NCBI GenBank assembly: GCA_019022495.1
Contig: JAFEKR010000015.1
Coordinates: forward strand, 434,001 to 498,000
DNA length: 64,000 bases
Origin: Epichloe hybrida
Lineage: Eukaryota; Ascomycota; Sordariomycetes; Hypocreales; Clavicipitaceae
Reading direction: 5' to 3'
Numbering within the stretch: the stretch's first letter is position 1; every line of letters starts with the position of its first letter. The notes under the pieces are model-generated. The model was not told where the DNA came from and did no database searches. It saw only the letters and a program-made list of their open reading frames with translations. Made by a program: the position numbers and the translations under genes. Below, in pieces: positions 46,978 through 58,771 of the stretch.

Positions 46978-47515
46978 GGTTGGGGCGACATGGCATGGAC
47001 TGGGCCAGCGCAATCGCCCCTGGGGTATAAGTAGTAGGCAAGGCTCAGGACAGTCATTACGGTATCGATTCATTAGTTTGTCCTTTCGATAACTCTTCAT
47101 TCGGACTCTGATTGCCGAAAACTTAGAAAGGTGTTTTTAAGTGGACGTGAGAATCACGGGCTGGCTTGAGAAATGGCCTGCTTGAAGGCCAATTTCTCCA
47201 ATTGTTCAGCGTCCTGTTCTCAGCGGCTGAAGCACGGTCTCTCAAAGTCTCGAAGTCGAATATCTGTGTCTTAGTATTGAATTAGGTCCTTGATTGAACT
47301 CGAGCGAGTTCTCGTTTCCACTCCTCAGCCCCTCATCTCTGTGCGCTAGCTGATTGGGCACTGTTCGGCAGGGGGCTGCTTAGGTCTCCACTTAGCTCCG
47401 CTGCAATAACTTCCTTAGGCAGCAATCCTCTTACATGTATTCCATCCCAAAGTTTCAAGGCCATTCCTCCGACTCCCATCCACAGAATCGTCGGGCTCTG
47501 AATCGCTCTGCTACC
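46978..47515. other. Intergenic and promoter of the APH-like gene
   Basis: No gene is seen. An in-frame upstream ATG at 47435 would extend the next protein by 27 residues without adding conserved sequence. Confidence 0.5.
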
Positions 47516-48616
47516 ATGCCCCGGGTCACGTATGATCTCGACAGATCCATTGCCGCATTTTTTTCGAGCTCAGGAACAATTGCGACCAGGGAGCTATGCG
47601 ACGAATTTGCTAGACGTGAGTTTGGGGAAGCAGTTTATCCTGTTCCCCTCCAGGGTATGGGGAGCTATACCGTGAAGGCAGGACCTGATAGAATCGTCCA
47701 GTTTCGAGAGCAGAGTAACTCTCTAGATGAGGAGAAGCTGGCCTTGGCTAGGGCGGCTCATCCCGAGATCGTGGCCACCTGTACTTCACATGGGCTTATC
47801 GGCGGATTACCGTCAGATCCCGAAGCGAAGTCAGCGCTCGCGATATACGTAATGAGCAACCTGCCAGGAACCAACTACATCTACTTGCGCAGCTCTCTGG
47901 CAGACAATCTTTCACTCCAGCTCGTTACCATGAAAAGTCTGGCGAGGTTTGCAGATGCCTAGATGCCATCTACTTCTTCGTTTCGCGCCGGCTGATACAA
48001 TACGACGGAAAACAGATTTTTTGCACAATCTTGGCTGCACGGAAGGCCAACAGACCAGGTCCAAACGCGCACCACCGTTGACGAATGTGCCATCATGTTC
48101 CGCCATCTCTCTGAAACCCTCCCCTCTCGCTTCAAACCGCATGTCGCCACGGTACAAGACATTCTTCCAATGCTCCGTTCCGGGGAACATCCAGTGGTTC
48201 TCACCCACGGCGATCTGAACGAGATGAACATTTTGGTCGACCACACCAGCGGCAGGATTACCGGAATTGTTGACTGGGCCGAGGCTAGTTTCCAGCCGTT
48301 TGGCTTCGCGCTTTACGCGCTGGACAATGCTCTAGGCAGCATGGGCCCTGATGGGTGGGAATATTTCGACAACGCCGAGTTTCTATGGGATGAATTCTGG
48401 AGAACCTTTATTGGGTTGGTCGGGGGGCTGTCTGTGTCTCAGATGAAGTCTATTCGGCTGGCAAGAGTAGCCGGATTGCTCATTCGGTACGGCACCGCCT
48501 ACGATAGGGGAATCGGGGGAATGGTTGGTGTCCGAGATCCGTCGGATGCCTCTCTTCAATATCTCGACGCGCTTCTTTTGCACTCTAGAACCTTGGATAA
48601 AACTTGTCCCTTTTGA
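47516..48616 (+). CDS. Aminoglycoside phosphotransferase (APH)-fold kinase
   Basis: Exons are 47516-47946 and 48016-48616 (69-nt intron), giving 343 residues. The splice restores SLARFFAQSWLHGRP, a typical fungal APH reading. The catalytic loop is THGDLNEMNILVD (HGD..N) and the metal-binding motif is GIVDWAEA. The fold is shared with choline kinase and homoserine kinase; fungi carry many such proteins, mostly of unknown substrate, so antibiotic resistance should not be inferred. The N-terminal lobe Lys is not obvious: VQFREQSNS occupies the usual position of the ATP-binding strand. Confidence 0.85.
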
Positions 48617-49518
48617 TGCATGAAGAAGCAGTTAGTATGACCACACAAAACTTCATTGTTGAGACGACCCCGGCTACTAAGCGTGTCTGTGATGCCGTGT
48701 AACACGAATGAGGGTGGCACTGCGTTTGAAGAATAAAAGTCAAGGTATTAACGGAGTATGCTCAACAGAGTAAATGGATGCAGCGTGCCACTTCAGCTGT
48801 TACCTAATACTCGGCTGGCCGGGGGATAATTGACTGATTGCTTTACCCCGCCAGACCGGCCAGGGTAGCTCTTTCCTCTTTCCTTACACATGGTTTGGAC
48901 GAGCAGGAAGGAGATGGACTTGGCACGTGCTCCGATGATGACGACATCACTGCGCAGCGAAGCATGCAAATTCCCACGGCTTATGCCACGGCCATGATGA
49001 AGTCTCGACGTGTTTCCTCAGAACTCTACCTTACAAATCTATTCTCGTCTACTGGCGTAACCCTCTTGGCCTGGTGAACGGATGATCCCGAGTGCTAGAG
49101 CTTACGAAGCTCTCTAGACCCACGGCTCCTGCGCGCCAGTGGATCAGCTCCAGCTCAAAATGACGGATATTCAGCTGAACCAGGCCTCAATGATGGCCGC
49201 GAACCCGGAGAATCGAAAGGGGGCATTGGAAGGAGGGGCAACAGGTGTGGGTGTGGCGTTGCAACTTGGGGGACCATTAGAGCTGGGCATTCGTTCGATC
49301 CAAGAGCTCCAGATCGGGCTGGACCCAGCTTGTTTCCCCCATTACACACCTCATACATATACACATGTATTTATGTATTTATGTATATAAGCTCGAGGCC
49401 CATAAGCGTTTGACATAGCCTTGAGCACCTAACTCTGACGACTGAACTTGGCAATACTCGCAAATCTAAAGATATACATCTACATCAAACCGCCCCTCAA
49501 ACAACTACCAACTGCATA
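48617..49518. other. Intergenic and promoter of the repeat protein gene
   Basis: No gene is supported. ACGGAGTA is at 48751. TGTATTTA/TGTATATA-type repeats near 49370-49390 could supply a TATA element about 130 bp upstream of the start. Confidence 0.5.
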
Positions 49519-50566
49519 ATGTCCTACAACGACAACGACAACGTAAGCACTACTTCAACTTCATCAATCAATGACCTCTTTGAGCTACCCCGCAGTGCTC
49601 GTAATCACTCATACTGACGCACGACTTAGTCCAGCTACGGCGGTAACACCGACAGCTACGTAGGTTTTTACATCATCACTTACCACCCTGCATGCACGTA
49701 ATCAGTGCACGACTAACACGCGTCAGGGCTCGTCCAACCGCCGTGACAATGATTCTTATGGATCTTCCGGCCGTACAGGTGGCAACGACTTATACGGCTC
49801 CTCAGGACGTGACACCGATACCCTAGGCTCCTCCGGCCGCACCGGTGGTGGAGACTCATATGGTTCTTCTGGTCGCACTGGAGGCAAGGACTCTTACGGT
49901 TCGTCTCGCCGTGACGACGACGATAGCTTTGGTTCATCTGGCCGCACTGGAGGTCTCGGCTCCTCTGGCCGCGACGACGATGACAGCTACGGGTCATCCG
50001 GCCGTACTGGAGGCGGCAGCGCTTTCGGCTCATCTGGCCGAACCGGCGACAGTGACACATATGAATCGTCTGGGCGTACCGGCGGCAATGATTCATCATA
50101 TGGTTCTTCCGGTCGCACCGGAGGTCTCGGCTCTTCTGGCCGCGACGATGATGACAGCTACGGGTCATCTGGTCGCACCGGTGGCAACGACAGCTTCGGC
50201 GCATCTGGCCGAACTGGTGGCAACGACTCTTCATATGGCTCCTCTGGTCGCGCAGGAGGCTTGGGCTCATCAGGCAACGATGCCGATGACAGCTTCGGCT
50301 CTTCTGGTCGTACCGGAGGCAGCAACACATATGGCTCTTCAGGTCGTGCCGGCGGCAATGACGTCTACAGGTCCTCTGGTAACACGGACAGCTATGGCTC
50401 CGGCGGCAATGATTCATACGGTTCAAGCCGTCGTGACGACGATGACAACAACCGCGGCGGTGGCAGCACTGCTGGCAAGCTTCTTGAGAAGGTTGGCAAT
50501 GTCCTGGGAAATGACAAATTGTCTGACAAGGGACGCGACAAGCAGGGACGTGGCGATGATTACTAA
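49519..50566 (+). CDS. DDR48-like Gly/Ser/Asp repeat protein, probable stress protein
   Basis: Exons are 49519-49542 (24 nt), 49630-49659 (30 nt) and 49727-50566, all in phase 0, giving 297 residues. The two tiny first exons encode MSYNDNDN and SSYGGNTDSY. Exon 3 is about 20 imperfect repeats of the type (D)SYGSSGRTGG, alternating with DDDDS blocks. Composition and repeat resemble yeast Ddr48, a stress-induced flocculation-related protein. The non-repetitive C-terminus (TAGKLLEKVGNVLGNDKLSD, then a charged end) is amphipathic and looks conserved. The protein is probably intrinsically disordered, cytosolic and stress-inducible; function is inferred from composition only. Confidence 0.8.
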
Positions 50567-51069
50567 GGGATGATGTAATAATTGGCAGACTTTTACCTCT
50601 GAACAGGCTGGATTTGATGATTTTCGAAGCGATTGAATATTAGTGACTAGTGTGACAGGTCTTGATGTCCCCCTTTTCCGGGCTGGCACCAAATGTAAAC
50701 GAGGTTAGATGCTCTGGGATGGGAATTTCCCCAAGTCTACTCCAAATTGACGATGACGTCTATTGACTTGGCTTGGACCGCCTAAAAAGCCTTTTCACTC
50801 ACGCCAATGCAGCAGCATTAGTTATACCTCCGCGGCAATAAAAAGTGTAAACGAGAAATTCCCAATCTGTTATTGATCTATTGATGCGACATGAAACATT
50901 CTGTAACATGAAACAACAGAGCAGCCAATTGTCAGGAACCTCACGTAATATGCCACGCATGCATTTTGAACGACCCGATGCAAGGCTTTGTTTTGCATGT
51001 ATGGACACCCTCGCCCGTATATGGCACGGCACTCATCTACGTCATCCGACATACAGCTCATGATCCAGC
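50567..51069. other. Intergenic between convergent genes
   Basis: Shared 3' region of the repeat protein and PLC genes; no gene seen. Confidence 0.6.
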
Positions 51070-53087
51070 CTAAGCATCCGGTCGATCCTCCACCAGTGTC
51101 CTTTCCACCTTGACCAGGACAGTCCCCTCTGTCAATCGGCCCTTCGAATCCAACAAATGGATAAATCGATATCCTTGGCCCAGGCGATCCAGTCTCACGC
51201 ACGCCCATGCCGCCAAGTCATCGATGCCGAGTTCATCGTCCCTTACCGTGAACCGAACGAACGTCAATTCTTGAATGAGGCCGTCGACGTCATGGAATAA
51301 GATCTGCTGTTGCTCAAGGTCAATATCTGTGCCTTTGTGGGTTTTGGTGCGGGCCTTGTGCCGAATCTCTGAGTCATGACCATCATCATTCGAGGGTGGT
51401 CGGCCTAGGGCATGAGAGTCGCATGCATCCACGTGGAGTTCGGTCTTGACGTATGGGTGGAATTTTCTCCCTACTTTATCTCCAGGCGGGAGTGGGAGAT
51501 TTTGAGCTGCTAAGAATGTAATGGACAGGTGGAGCTTCTCATAAGTGACCGAGGTTGGCGTGGGTCCGGGGCGTAGATTTGAACGGTAGCCTTTTTCGTG
51601 GCATGCCTTTAGTAAACGAGATGCGGAGGTTGTGTCGGTTTGCGTGTAGACGTACCTTGTGGCTTGAGGACGTACCCCCCTGTCCCTGAAAACATGCCCT
51701 CGTTGAGCATCATGCCCTCGTCTGTCTGTTGCCAGTTCAGAGCGACGACTTGGGCACCGGATCCCCAGAAAACGGTGGGCTTCAAGTTCGAAGAGCGTAT
51801 GCGCAGTCCTGATGGATAGGCACGCAACAAATAGTCCCTGTTGTGGTCGAAGAGCTCTTTCCCATGCTTCTCACGATGCTCCATAAACTTCTTCTCCGCC
51901 AAGGAGAAGATATGTGTTGGCATGCTCGCTTCTGGTTGCGTCCACGACTTGAAAGAAACAGCGCGGGTATACACACCAAGCTTGCTCAGCTCCTGGACAA
52001 TTTTCTAAGGCTTCTTGGCGGGTGCTTTTTCAGAAGGCAGACGATCGTCTTCCCCGCTGTCGATATCCGGTGCTGGAGCATCTGGAGGTGCATATTTGAC
52101 CTTGATGAGAACCTTTCTCTTCAACTCTTGGGGGCTTGGAAGAACTCCATCCTTGATCTCATCTTCGTTGACAAGCATGCCTTTCCACGCTTCTTTCATT
52201 ATATTGGCCATCATGATCTGTTGCTCAGCACCGCAGTGCACCTCTAGACTGATAAGCAGGGGCAGATCTGAAACAGCAAACGCGCTGTCTCGAATAGCCT
52301 CACAAACATGTCGAAAAGAAACCTCCTTGGTCAATGTGTAGCCGTGGAGTACTCGAGGCTCGACAGCAGCTACTTCTGGCACAATCTTGCGGTCGCCATC
52401 CATGTTTGCACCGGCATCTTCTTTCGCTTTCTCTTGACCAGTAGATCGGCGCTCCAATTTTCTGCCCAGTGACATCTTTTCTAGCTTCGTAGAAATGCTG
52501 TCTGGTATTTTTCGCTTGAGCTTGCTGAATGCGCCCTGCTTTTCGGGCTTTTCCACATTGTCACCTGCACCAGTCCCTTCATCGTCCGAAGTCGAGGCAG
52601 AGCTCAGGTCGGACTCATCGCCATCCCACACATCAATCTCGACGCAACGACACCCTCGCAAGAGAACATTGGTGTATGCATCCGTCGTACTGTCACTATA
52701 TAGCTGGTTTCCAGACAAATAGGTGTTGTGACTCGAACTAATGAAGTAGTTCGACAGCGGCCATGATAAATCACAAGTCTTCCAGGGCAACGTTATTGCA
52801 CTATCTTCAGAGGTCATGTAGGCCAAAAAGCCGTCGAGGTCGACATCGGCCTCGCCAAGCAACTTGACCGCCGCTGGCGTGGTGTCATCGTTCCCCTGCA
52901 CTTGCTGAATAAATCGCTGGACCTGCCCAGCAGACCATTTTCCGTCCTGCCCAGCGTGTGACTCGAACATCTGCTTCAGATAAGAGACGACGGCGGAGTT
53001 TAAAGTTGGCGTTGCTTTGAGTGCCTGGCTGGCTCCCCCGCCGGCCTGTAGCAAGGCATTGATGGGCTGTTGTTGCGCATCAGTCAT
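51070..53087 (-). CDS. PLC1: Phosphoinositide-specific phospholipase C (delta type) with an in-frame TAG
   Basis: Exons (minus strand) are 53087-51656 and 51590-51070 (65-nt intron), about 649 residues if the internal stop is ignored. PLC hydrolyses PI(4,5)P2 to IP3 and diacylglycerol at the plasma membrane. An EF-hand-like region comes first, then the X domain (SSSHNTYLSGNQL with a catalytic His; CRCVEIDVWDGDE), an acidic linker, the Y domain (LSKLGVYTRAVSFKSW; HNRDYLLRAYPSGLRI; ALNWQQTDEGMMLNEGMF) and a C2 domain (HLSITFLAAQNLPLP...). At 52005-52007 the frame has TAG between PAKKP and KIVQEL, after codon 360, just before the Y domain. Either it is a nonsense mutation, or a 96-nt GT-AG intron (52005-52100, weak GTCAAA donor) removes it at the cost of conserved VKY residues. 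ATG 53399 upstream is in frame but adds only repeat-encoded residues. Confidence 0.85.
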
Positions 53088-53602
53088 GTCGGCTTCCTGG
53101 ACAGCTGGACGTGTGCATGGGGAAAGAAAAGATGAGGTCAAGCGGCAAAAAGGTAGCCCGAGGCCTTTCTTTGCCTTTTGAGCACTCTTTTCAGGTTGAA
53201 CGAGTGTCGGGTCGGGGTGGCTGTGGCTGTGACGGTGACGAGCCCCTCCTTGGAAGTGGTCAGTGATGAAGTGGTCAGTGATGAAGTGGCCAGTGATGAA
53301 GTGGTCAGTGATGAAGTGGCCGCTTGCCAAAGATCTCCTGGAGAACTGGCCTTGATCAATCTCGAGGTCGATCTGGGTCGGTGGGCCGAAATCAGCCAAA
53401 ATCAGTCCACGGCTGGGTTTTGGGCTCCAACCAACGCGCAGGTGTACGCAGGTGCGCTGCTCTGCTCAGCTCATGAGGGGCTGTGCAAAACAGGGAAGGA
53501 GCCCACGGCATCTCCGCCATCGTCTCTCGGCTTTGGATTTGGCATGCCATGCGAGAACGAGGACAGCGCGGTCAGACACGGGATTCCATCTCAATTCATA
53601 CT
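53088..53602. other. Intergenic between PLC and NRDE2 with a minisatellite
   Basis: Contains the PLC promoter or leader and the 15-bp minisatellite at 53256-53321. No further gene is supported. Confidence 0.55.
53256..53321. repeat. 15-bp minisatellite, 4.4 units
   Basis: Four units of GTGGTCAGTGATGAA (the third has C for T at position 5) plus a partial unit. Being a multiple of three, it stays open on the minus strand in frame with PLC, reading HFITD repeats. Confidence 0.95.
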
Positions 53603-56600
53603 CTATCTCGCCATTGTCCGATCTCTCCTCCAGTGCTCAACAAATTCCTCCAGATCAAGGTGGACCCGCAGTCCCTTGGACGCCATTGTGTCGTGCACCG
53701 ATCGCAACTCATCTGACTTCATATCACGAATGACAGTGCTGAATGCTTCCATCATAATTTCCTTGGACCACGGACAATGTCTCAAGGCTCTGTAGAACAC
53801 ATCCTTCGCTTTTGATCGCAAATCCTTGCTCTGGTAGCAGAATTGCACGTAGGAGATCCAAAGGCCCACGTTGAATTTGCAGACGTCGCTCGACAAGGCG
53901 TGCTCGTATGCGGCCCGCGTGCTGTGGATGTTTCCTCGAACCAGATCATGTTGGATGGAGAATAAGCGACTCGTGATGCAATCGCGGCCTTTGATGAGAA
54001 TCCTGTCATAGAGTAATTGCCGAGTCTCGTCCACGACTCTCAGGCTAGAGTCTGCCCATTCGACAAGTGCGAGGAAGATGGTGTTTCGGGGAAACCGTTC
54101 TAGAAATCCCGACAGTTGATCACGTAGATACGCTCTACGGAATGGCCTTGGCATCAGTCAGCCTTAAATTCAGTCATCCTTGACTCAAAGTGTCACTTAC
54201 CCGCGACCGGCATTCAGGTACAACACCCGTGCCCCGAATTGAAGCAATCGTTCGTGGCCGGGAGTATCACCATACCCTGCTGAGCTGAACTCCGCCGACA
54301 CACTCTCCATGACGCGCATTGAAGCAGATATGTTGCCTTGTTCAGCTGACGCAGGCTCGACAAATCCCCCCTCCGTCAGATATGACCACAACACCATGAA
54401 TTCTGCCAGGGTGCTGGCATCTTCGGACCTGCCCTCGTACAAAGCTTGATGGATTTTCGATTCCAAAGTTTGTCTTGCCTTTAAAACGACCGATGGGGAT
54501 ATATCTTTGATATCTATCGTAGAGTGACGAAAGGTCTCATCGATTGCAGAGCAAAGTCGAACCGTAGCCATCAATTTGTTCCCCTTTTCTAATTCGATCC
54601 AGCTCCATGACTTGAATAACTGAAAACCCGAAGCACCTGCTGACAGCTAAATGGAACGGTCAGCAACCTGTCGGCAATTAAAAACGAAATAACGTACTGA
54701 TGGAGACTCCACGGCTGACGAAATCACCCTTTCTGCGACATCGAGATTGCCATTTGCAAGCTCCGCAAGAGCGTATCCGTTGTACGCTTCGGCAGCATTT
54801 GAGTACTTTTTCAGTAAAGCCTTGGCCGACTTTTTCATGGCAGACGAATTGAATCTGTGAGTAAAACCGAGGTAGTAGAGCGCCAAGCTCTGTACATCTG
54901 CCAAGTGAACCAGTTGTTTCAGCGTGTTGAATACCCGGAACATGTCCACAGCAAGGCTGTCCAGTTTCATACTGAAATAACTGAACCAGCTGTTCCCAGA
55001 AAATAGGACCGTAGGAGACATGACAAAAAAGCCGTTTCCCGCGTCAAATTTCGGCGTTTTCCGCTGAACATTCTCACCATTTTCAATTGCCGTGACTTTA
55101 TCTGGCGTGTCGTTTCCGAGAAGAGCAGACCGAAACGTGAACTGATCTGAACAGGCAAGTTGTGTCCACTTGCTTGACCGAGACCGTGGCGGCAGCCCGC
55201 AAAATATCAGATAGGCATCGATCAACTCCTCCTTCATTGGCTCACCCAAGCATGACTCCGGAATAGGGAATAGCCAAGGCTCGATGTCGGAGAACATGAC
55301 GACCCGGAAAGGATCATCTTCTGTTCCGTCATCCATTGTCCTTGCTGGCATTCTGGCGGCTTCTCCTCGCCGCCGTTCGGAGCAAGCCCATGCCTTGTAG
55401 ACATCTCCTGTGGGGGTATGTTCCGTCGGGCTCGCTGTTTGTGGCTCAGGAGCATCTACGTGCCCCAAAGATGACACATAATGCACCCAACCTTGTGCTT
55501 GAATGTCCCCTATGCGCGGCGCCTCACTCTCCCAGAAGTCACGAAATGAATCCACGCCTCCTTCTGGATGAGGAGGCCGGAAGAAGTTCATTTCCAGTAT
55601 TGCTTGCCATGATGCTACCGCCAACTCCTTGTACCCACAGTCATGTACGAATCGCATCGCCCGCAAGAACACATAAGTTGCTTCAGAATAATCGTTCTTC
55701 GTGGGGGCAGGGGAGCGGGCGAGCACCTTCCGCAGCCTAGCAAGTAGCATCTGTTTGATGTCATCATAACTCATGACGGCAATGTTCGTCATGGAAAAGT
55801 CAATGTGAGCCCTCCAAAGCTCAAAATTAGCCTCTTCAGCGCCAGCCAGCTCTGACAACCTTTTTGCCGCAGTCTTGGCAGGCCAGATCTTCATGCCCTC
55901 CCGCATGAGGCGCACCATCACCGCTTGTCTGTCTTCAGAAGCGGACGTGTTCTTAAGTGCTGATTCAAGCATCGAAACTTTGATTTCCGAAAAGCTATGT
56001 GCTGTACTTGCAGCTGTGCGCTCATCGATGCATTCACCCGCTCGCTGTAAGTCATCTTGGTGATCAACCAGTTCCAGCCACGCATCGATATCTCCGGGGT
56101 GGTCCTTGACTCTCCTATTCAGCTGAATAGACCTCCATTTGAGAGGGCTATCTTCCTCAATCTTAATTGCCTCTTCCTCCTCCTCCTCAGATGAGTTTTC
56201 ACCCGATTCGTCATCGAAAGTCCGGGCCTTGGCTTTGCCCTCAATAGATCGATAAGGCGGCCCCTCGTCACCAGAAGAGTCGCTCTGTTCCTGACTTTGC
56301 TTTCGCTTTTTCGGCCTTCCGATTTGCAGGAAGCCACTGTCGAGCTCTTTATTGCCATCTGTAGCTCTCCTCTTCGCCCGTATGCGGATCGGATCCCCTC
56401 TGAAACGAAGCGATTTGGATCGCAAACCATCTCTGTCAGAAAGACCCAGACCCTCTCCTGGAAAACGAAGGCTGAATTGTTCCCTAGCCCCGTCTCGGTG
56501 AATAAGCAGTCTGCCGGTTGTGCCGAGGACTCTGCCGCCACCGTGGCGATAGTACGATGGGATCTGGGCGCGGTCGATGCCTCCATATTTGGAAATCAAT

Positions 56601-56911
56601 GGATCACCTTTAGTGTCAATCACAAAGAGACTCGAGGTCGTCCTCTCTGGCAAGATCTTCTCCGAAACCGGCTCAGGCGATTTGTGGCGACGACGTGACG
56701 AGCCTTCATGGTGTCGCCGCGAGTGGGACGACCCATGGCCATGTCTATAATGATGCTTGTCAGATCTGTGCCCATCGCTGGGGGACTTCCTTTCTCCGTT
56801 TTTTGCTTTGGAACCTTGCGGTTTTGTGGGCGCAACAGTCTCCTTGGTCTTGAAGGACGAGAACTTGGGGACAGCAAGTTTGGACTCGTCGACGCCGCTG
56901 GAATCAGCCAT
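53603..56911 (-). CDS. NRDE2: NRDE-2 family nuclear RNA regulator
   Basis: Exons (minus strand) are 56911-54698, 54646-54201 and 54134-53603 (introns 51 and 66 nt), giving 1063 residues. NRDE-2 proteins act with the exosome adaptor Mtr4 in nuclear RNA surveillance and RNAi-linked silencing. The N-terminus is Lys/Ser/His-rich and disordered with an SR-like stretch (SRRHHEGSSRRRHKSPEP). It then carries the diagnostic segment FVIDTKGDPLISKYGGIDRA and SYYRHGGGRVLG. An acidic Glu run follows, then HAT/TPR-like helical repeats (DHPGDIDAWLELVDHQDD and others) to the C-terminus. The start at 56911 gives the usual acidic MADSSGVDES beginning; the upstream in-frame ATG at 57136 is not preferred. Confidence 0.88.
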
Positions 56912-57420
56912 GGCGAAATGCGCCTGTGCCGGCCGCACGCGCTGGGAGAAGATTATCCCATGAGACTGGGATGAGAATTCGGAGATTGCGATTGGACGTT
57001 GACGTTGACGTGAATGGTGATGTGATGGTTTTCTCGACGCGCAGGATATCGCAATGGTAGATGCCTGCAATGGATGGCTCATGGGGACCCGCATCTGCAC
57101 GCCGCTGGACCCTGTAAAAACGTACATTGAAAACACGCCGCGCCAGGCACAGCTCAGCTACAGTGGGGGGTGTGCGGGGGGTGCACAGCTCCACTGCATT
57201 CATTGTTGTCGTCGAAGCTTCCGAGTTCCGACATGCGCAACCTTTGATTCCCATCCAACACCGACCATCTTGTTATCCATCCACATTTCCAGTACAGGAC
57301 TCCCCTTTTCTGCACCCCAATGACCCGATATTCGTTTCCAATACGCTCTGTCCGCCAAGCTGCAAGCATACGGGAGTCTCGGCACCTCGGCACCTCGGTC
57401 AGCTCCAGACCTAAACCCTC
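56912..57420. promoter_or_regulatory. Divergent promoter region of NRDE2 and KDSR genes
   Basis: About 510 bp between two oppositely oriented starts. GTTGACGTTGACGTGAATG-type repeats lie near 56998-57016 and CTCGGCACCTCGGCACCTCGG near 57377-57397. No gene is seen. Confidence 0.5.
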
Positions 57421-58608
57421 ATGGACATTTCCACCTTCTACTCCCCTTGGATTCTCCTCCTCACGATCCTCACAGTCCTCATCGCACTCAACATGGGTCT
57501 CTTCAGAAAAAACAACCTGCCCGTAGAGGGCAAGGTCCGTCCGTCCCCACTCCATCGTCCAAAACTCCCTGAACAAAACCTGCTAACCCGCCATGATGAA
57601 AACCCAGACGGTCCTCGTCACAGGCGCATCCGAAGGCATGGGCCTCTCCGTCGCAAAACAGCTCTCCGCAAAGGGCGCCAATCTCATTCTCGTATCCCGA
57701 AGTGTTCCCAAGCTGGAGGAAGCTTTGAAAGCCGTCAAGGTGCGCTCTTTTGCCCTTTCCCGTCAAATCCAATCCCGACCTTCAGACCCCCCGAGACACA
57801 GCAAGAGCTGATCAAAAAACTACACCAGGCCGCCGCGAAGAATCCCTCCCAACGCTTCACCTACTTGCCCGCCGACGTATCCTCCCCCTCATACGCGCCC
57901 TCCCTCATCGCCGAAGCCACGGCCTGGAACGGCAACGCCTCCCCAGACATAGTATGGTGCGTAGCTGGCATGTCCACGCCCCAGCTCTTCATCGACATGG
58001 ATATGTCCTCTCTCCGACGCCAGATGGACGTCAACTTTTACGGCACCGCCGAGATGTCGCATGCCGTTCTGCGCGAGTGGCTATCCCCCGACGCCCCTGT
58101 TTCGCAAGAAGCCAAACATCTCATCATGACCACCAGCGCTGTGGCCCTGTACACCATCCCGGGCTACGCGCCCTACGCGCCGTCCAAATGGGCACTCAGA
58201 GGCCTCGCCGATACCCTCTCGCAAGAAGTCATGATGTACCCGCAGAAGGTCAAGATCCACGTAGTGTACCCCGGCACCATTCTATCCGCGGGGTTCGAGC
58301 GCGAACAAAAAGTCAAGCCGGAAGTGACCAAGATCCTGGAGGAGACAGATCCGAAACAGACGCCAGATGAGGTTGCCGAGGCGGCGATACGGGGCTTGGA
58401 AAATGGCGACTATTTTGTCACGGTCAACTGGTTGGGGAATTTGATGAGATTAGGCATGTTGGGCGGTTCTTTCCGCAATAACTGGGTGTTTGATACGCTG
58501 GGCGCCTGGTTGGTCAGCATCGTTTGGATATTCGTCCAAGCTGATTTGCACGGCAAGATCAGAGCGTATGGCAAGAAGCACGGCCACCCTAGCTTGTACA
58601 AGAAGTAG
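57421..58608 (+). CDS. TSC10: 3-ketodihydrosphingosine reductase (SDR family)
   Basis: Exons are 57421-57534, 57608-57739 and 57829-58608 (introns 73 and 89 nt), giving 341 residues. It reduces 3-ketodihydrosphingosine to dihydrosphingosine with NADPH in the ER, the second step of sphingolipid synthesis. An N-terminal membrane anchor (about residues 8-25) precedes the cofactor motif TGASEGMG, the catalytic Ser of TTSAVALY and the YAPYAPSK (Y-x3-K) motif. The C-terminal hydrophobic segment (AWLVSIVWIFVQADLHGKIR) and the basic end ending in KK suit an ER protein. Other membrane SDRs are the alternative, but anchor plus overall pattern favour KDSR/Tsc10. It is convergent with URB2, 163 bp between stops. 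Confidence 0.88.
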   Translation: MDISTFYSPWILLLTILTVLIALNMGLFRKNNLPVEGKVRPSPLHRPKLPEQNLLTRHDENPDGPRHRRIRRHGPLRRKTALRKGRQSHSRIPKCSQAGGSFESRQGALFCPFPSNPIPTFRPPETQQELIKKLHQAAAKNPSQRFTYLPADVSSPSYAPSLIAEATAWNGNASPDIVWCVAGMSTPQLFIDMDMSSLRRQMDVNFYGTAEMSHAVLREWLSPDAPVSQEAKHLIMTTSAVALYTIPGYAPYAPSKWALRGLADTLSQEVMMYPQKVKIHVVYPGTILSAGFEREQKVKPEVTKILEETDPKQTPDEVAEAAIRGLENGDYFVTVNWLGNLMRLGMLGGSFRNNWVFDTLGAWLVSIVWIFVQADLHGKIRAYGKKHGHPSLYKK

Positions 58609-58771
58609 AAAAAGAGGACCAATGGTAAAAAGTAAGTCGTGAGAAGATGTACAAACAAGCCAACGGCATTGATGACCCTTTTTTTTTAAAGAGGAAGAAG
58701 AAATCGGGAAAATCCGCTATGCTAAATCATGGAAAGAATGGCCACCCCCTCTCCTTTTACTTGTACCATCC

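Noticed and set aside
47435..47515. Upstream ATG of the APH-like kinase gene
   Set aside because: It is in frame but the extra 27 residues show no conservation pattern; MPRVTYDLDRSIAAFF is the expected family start.
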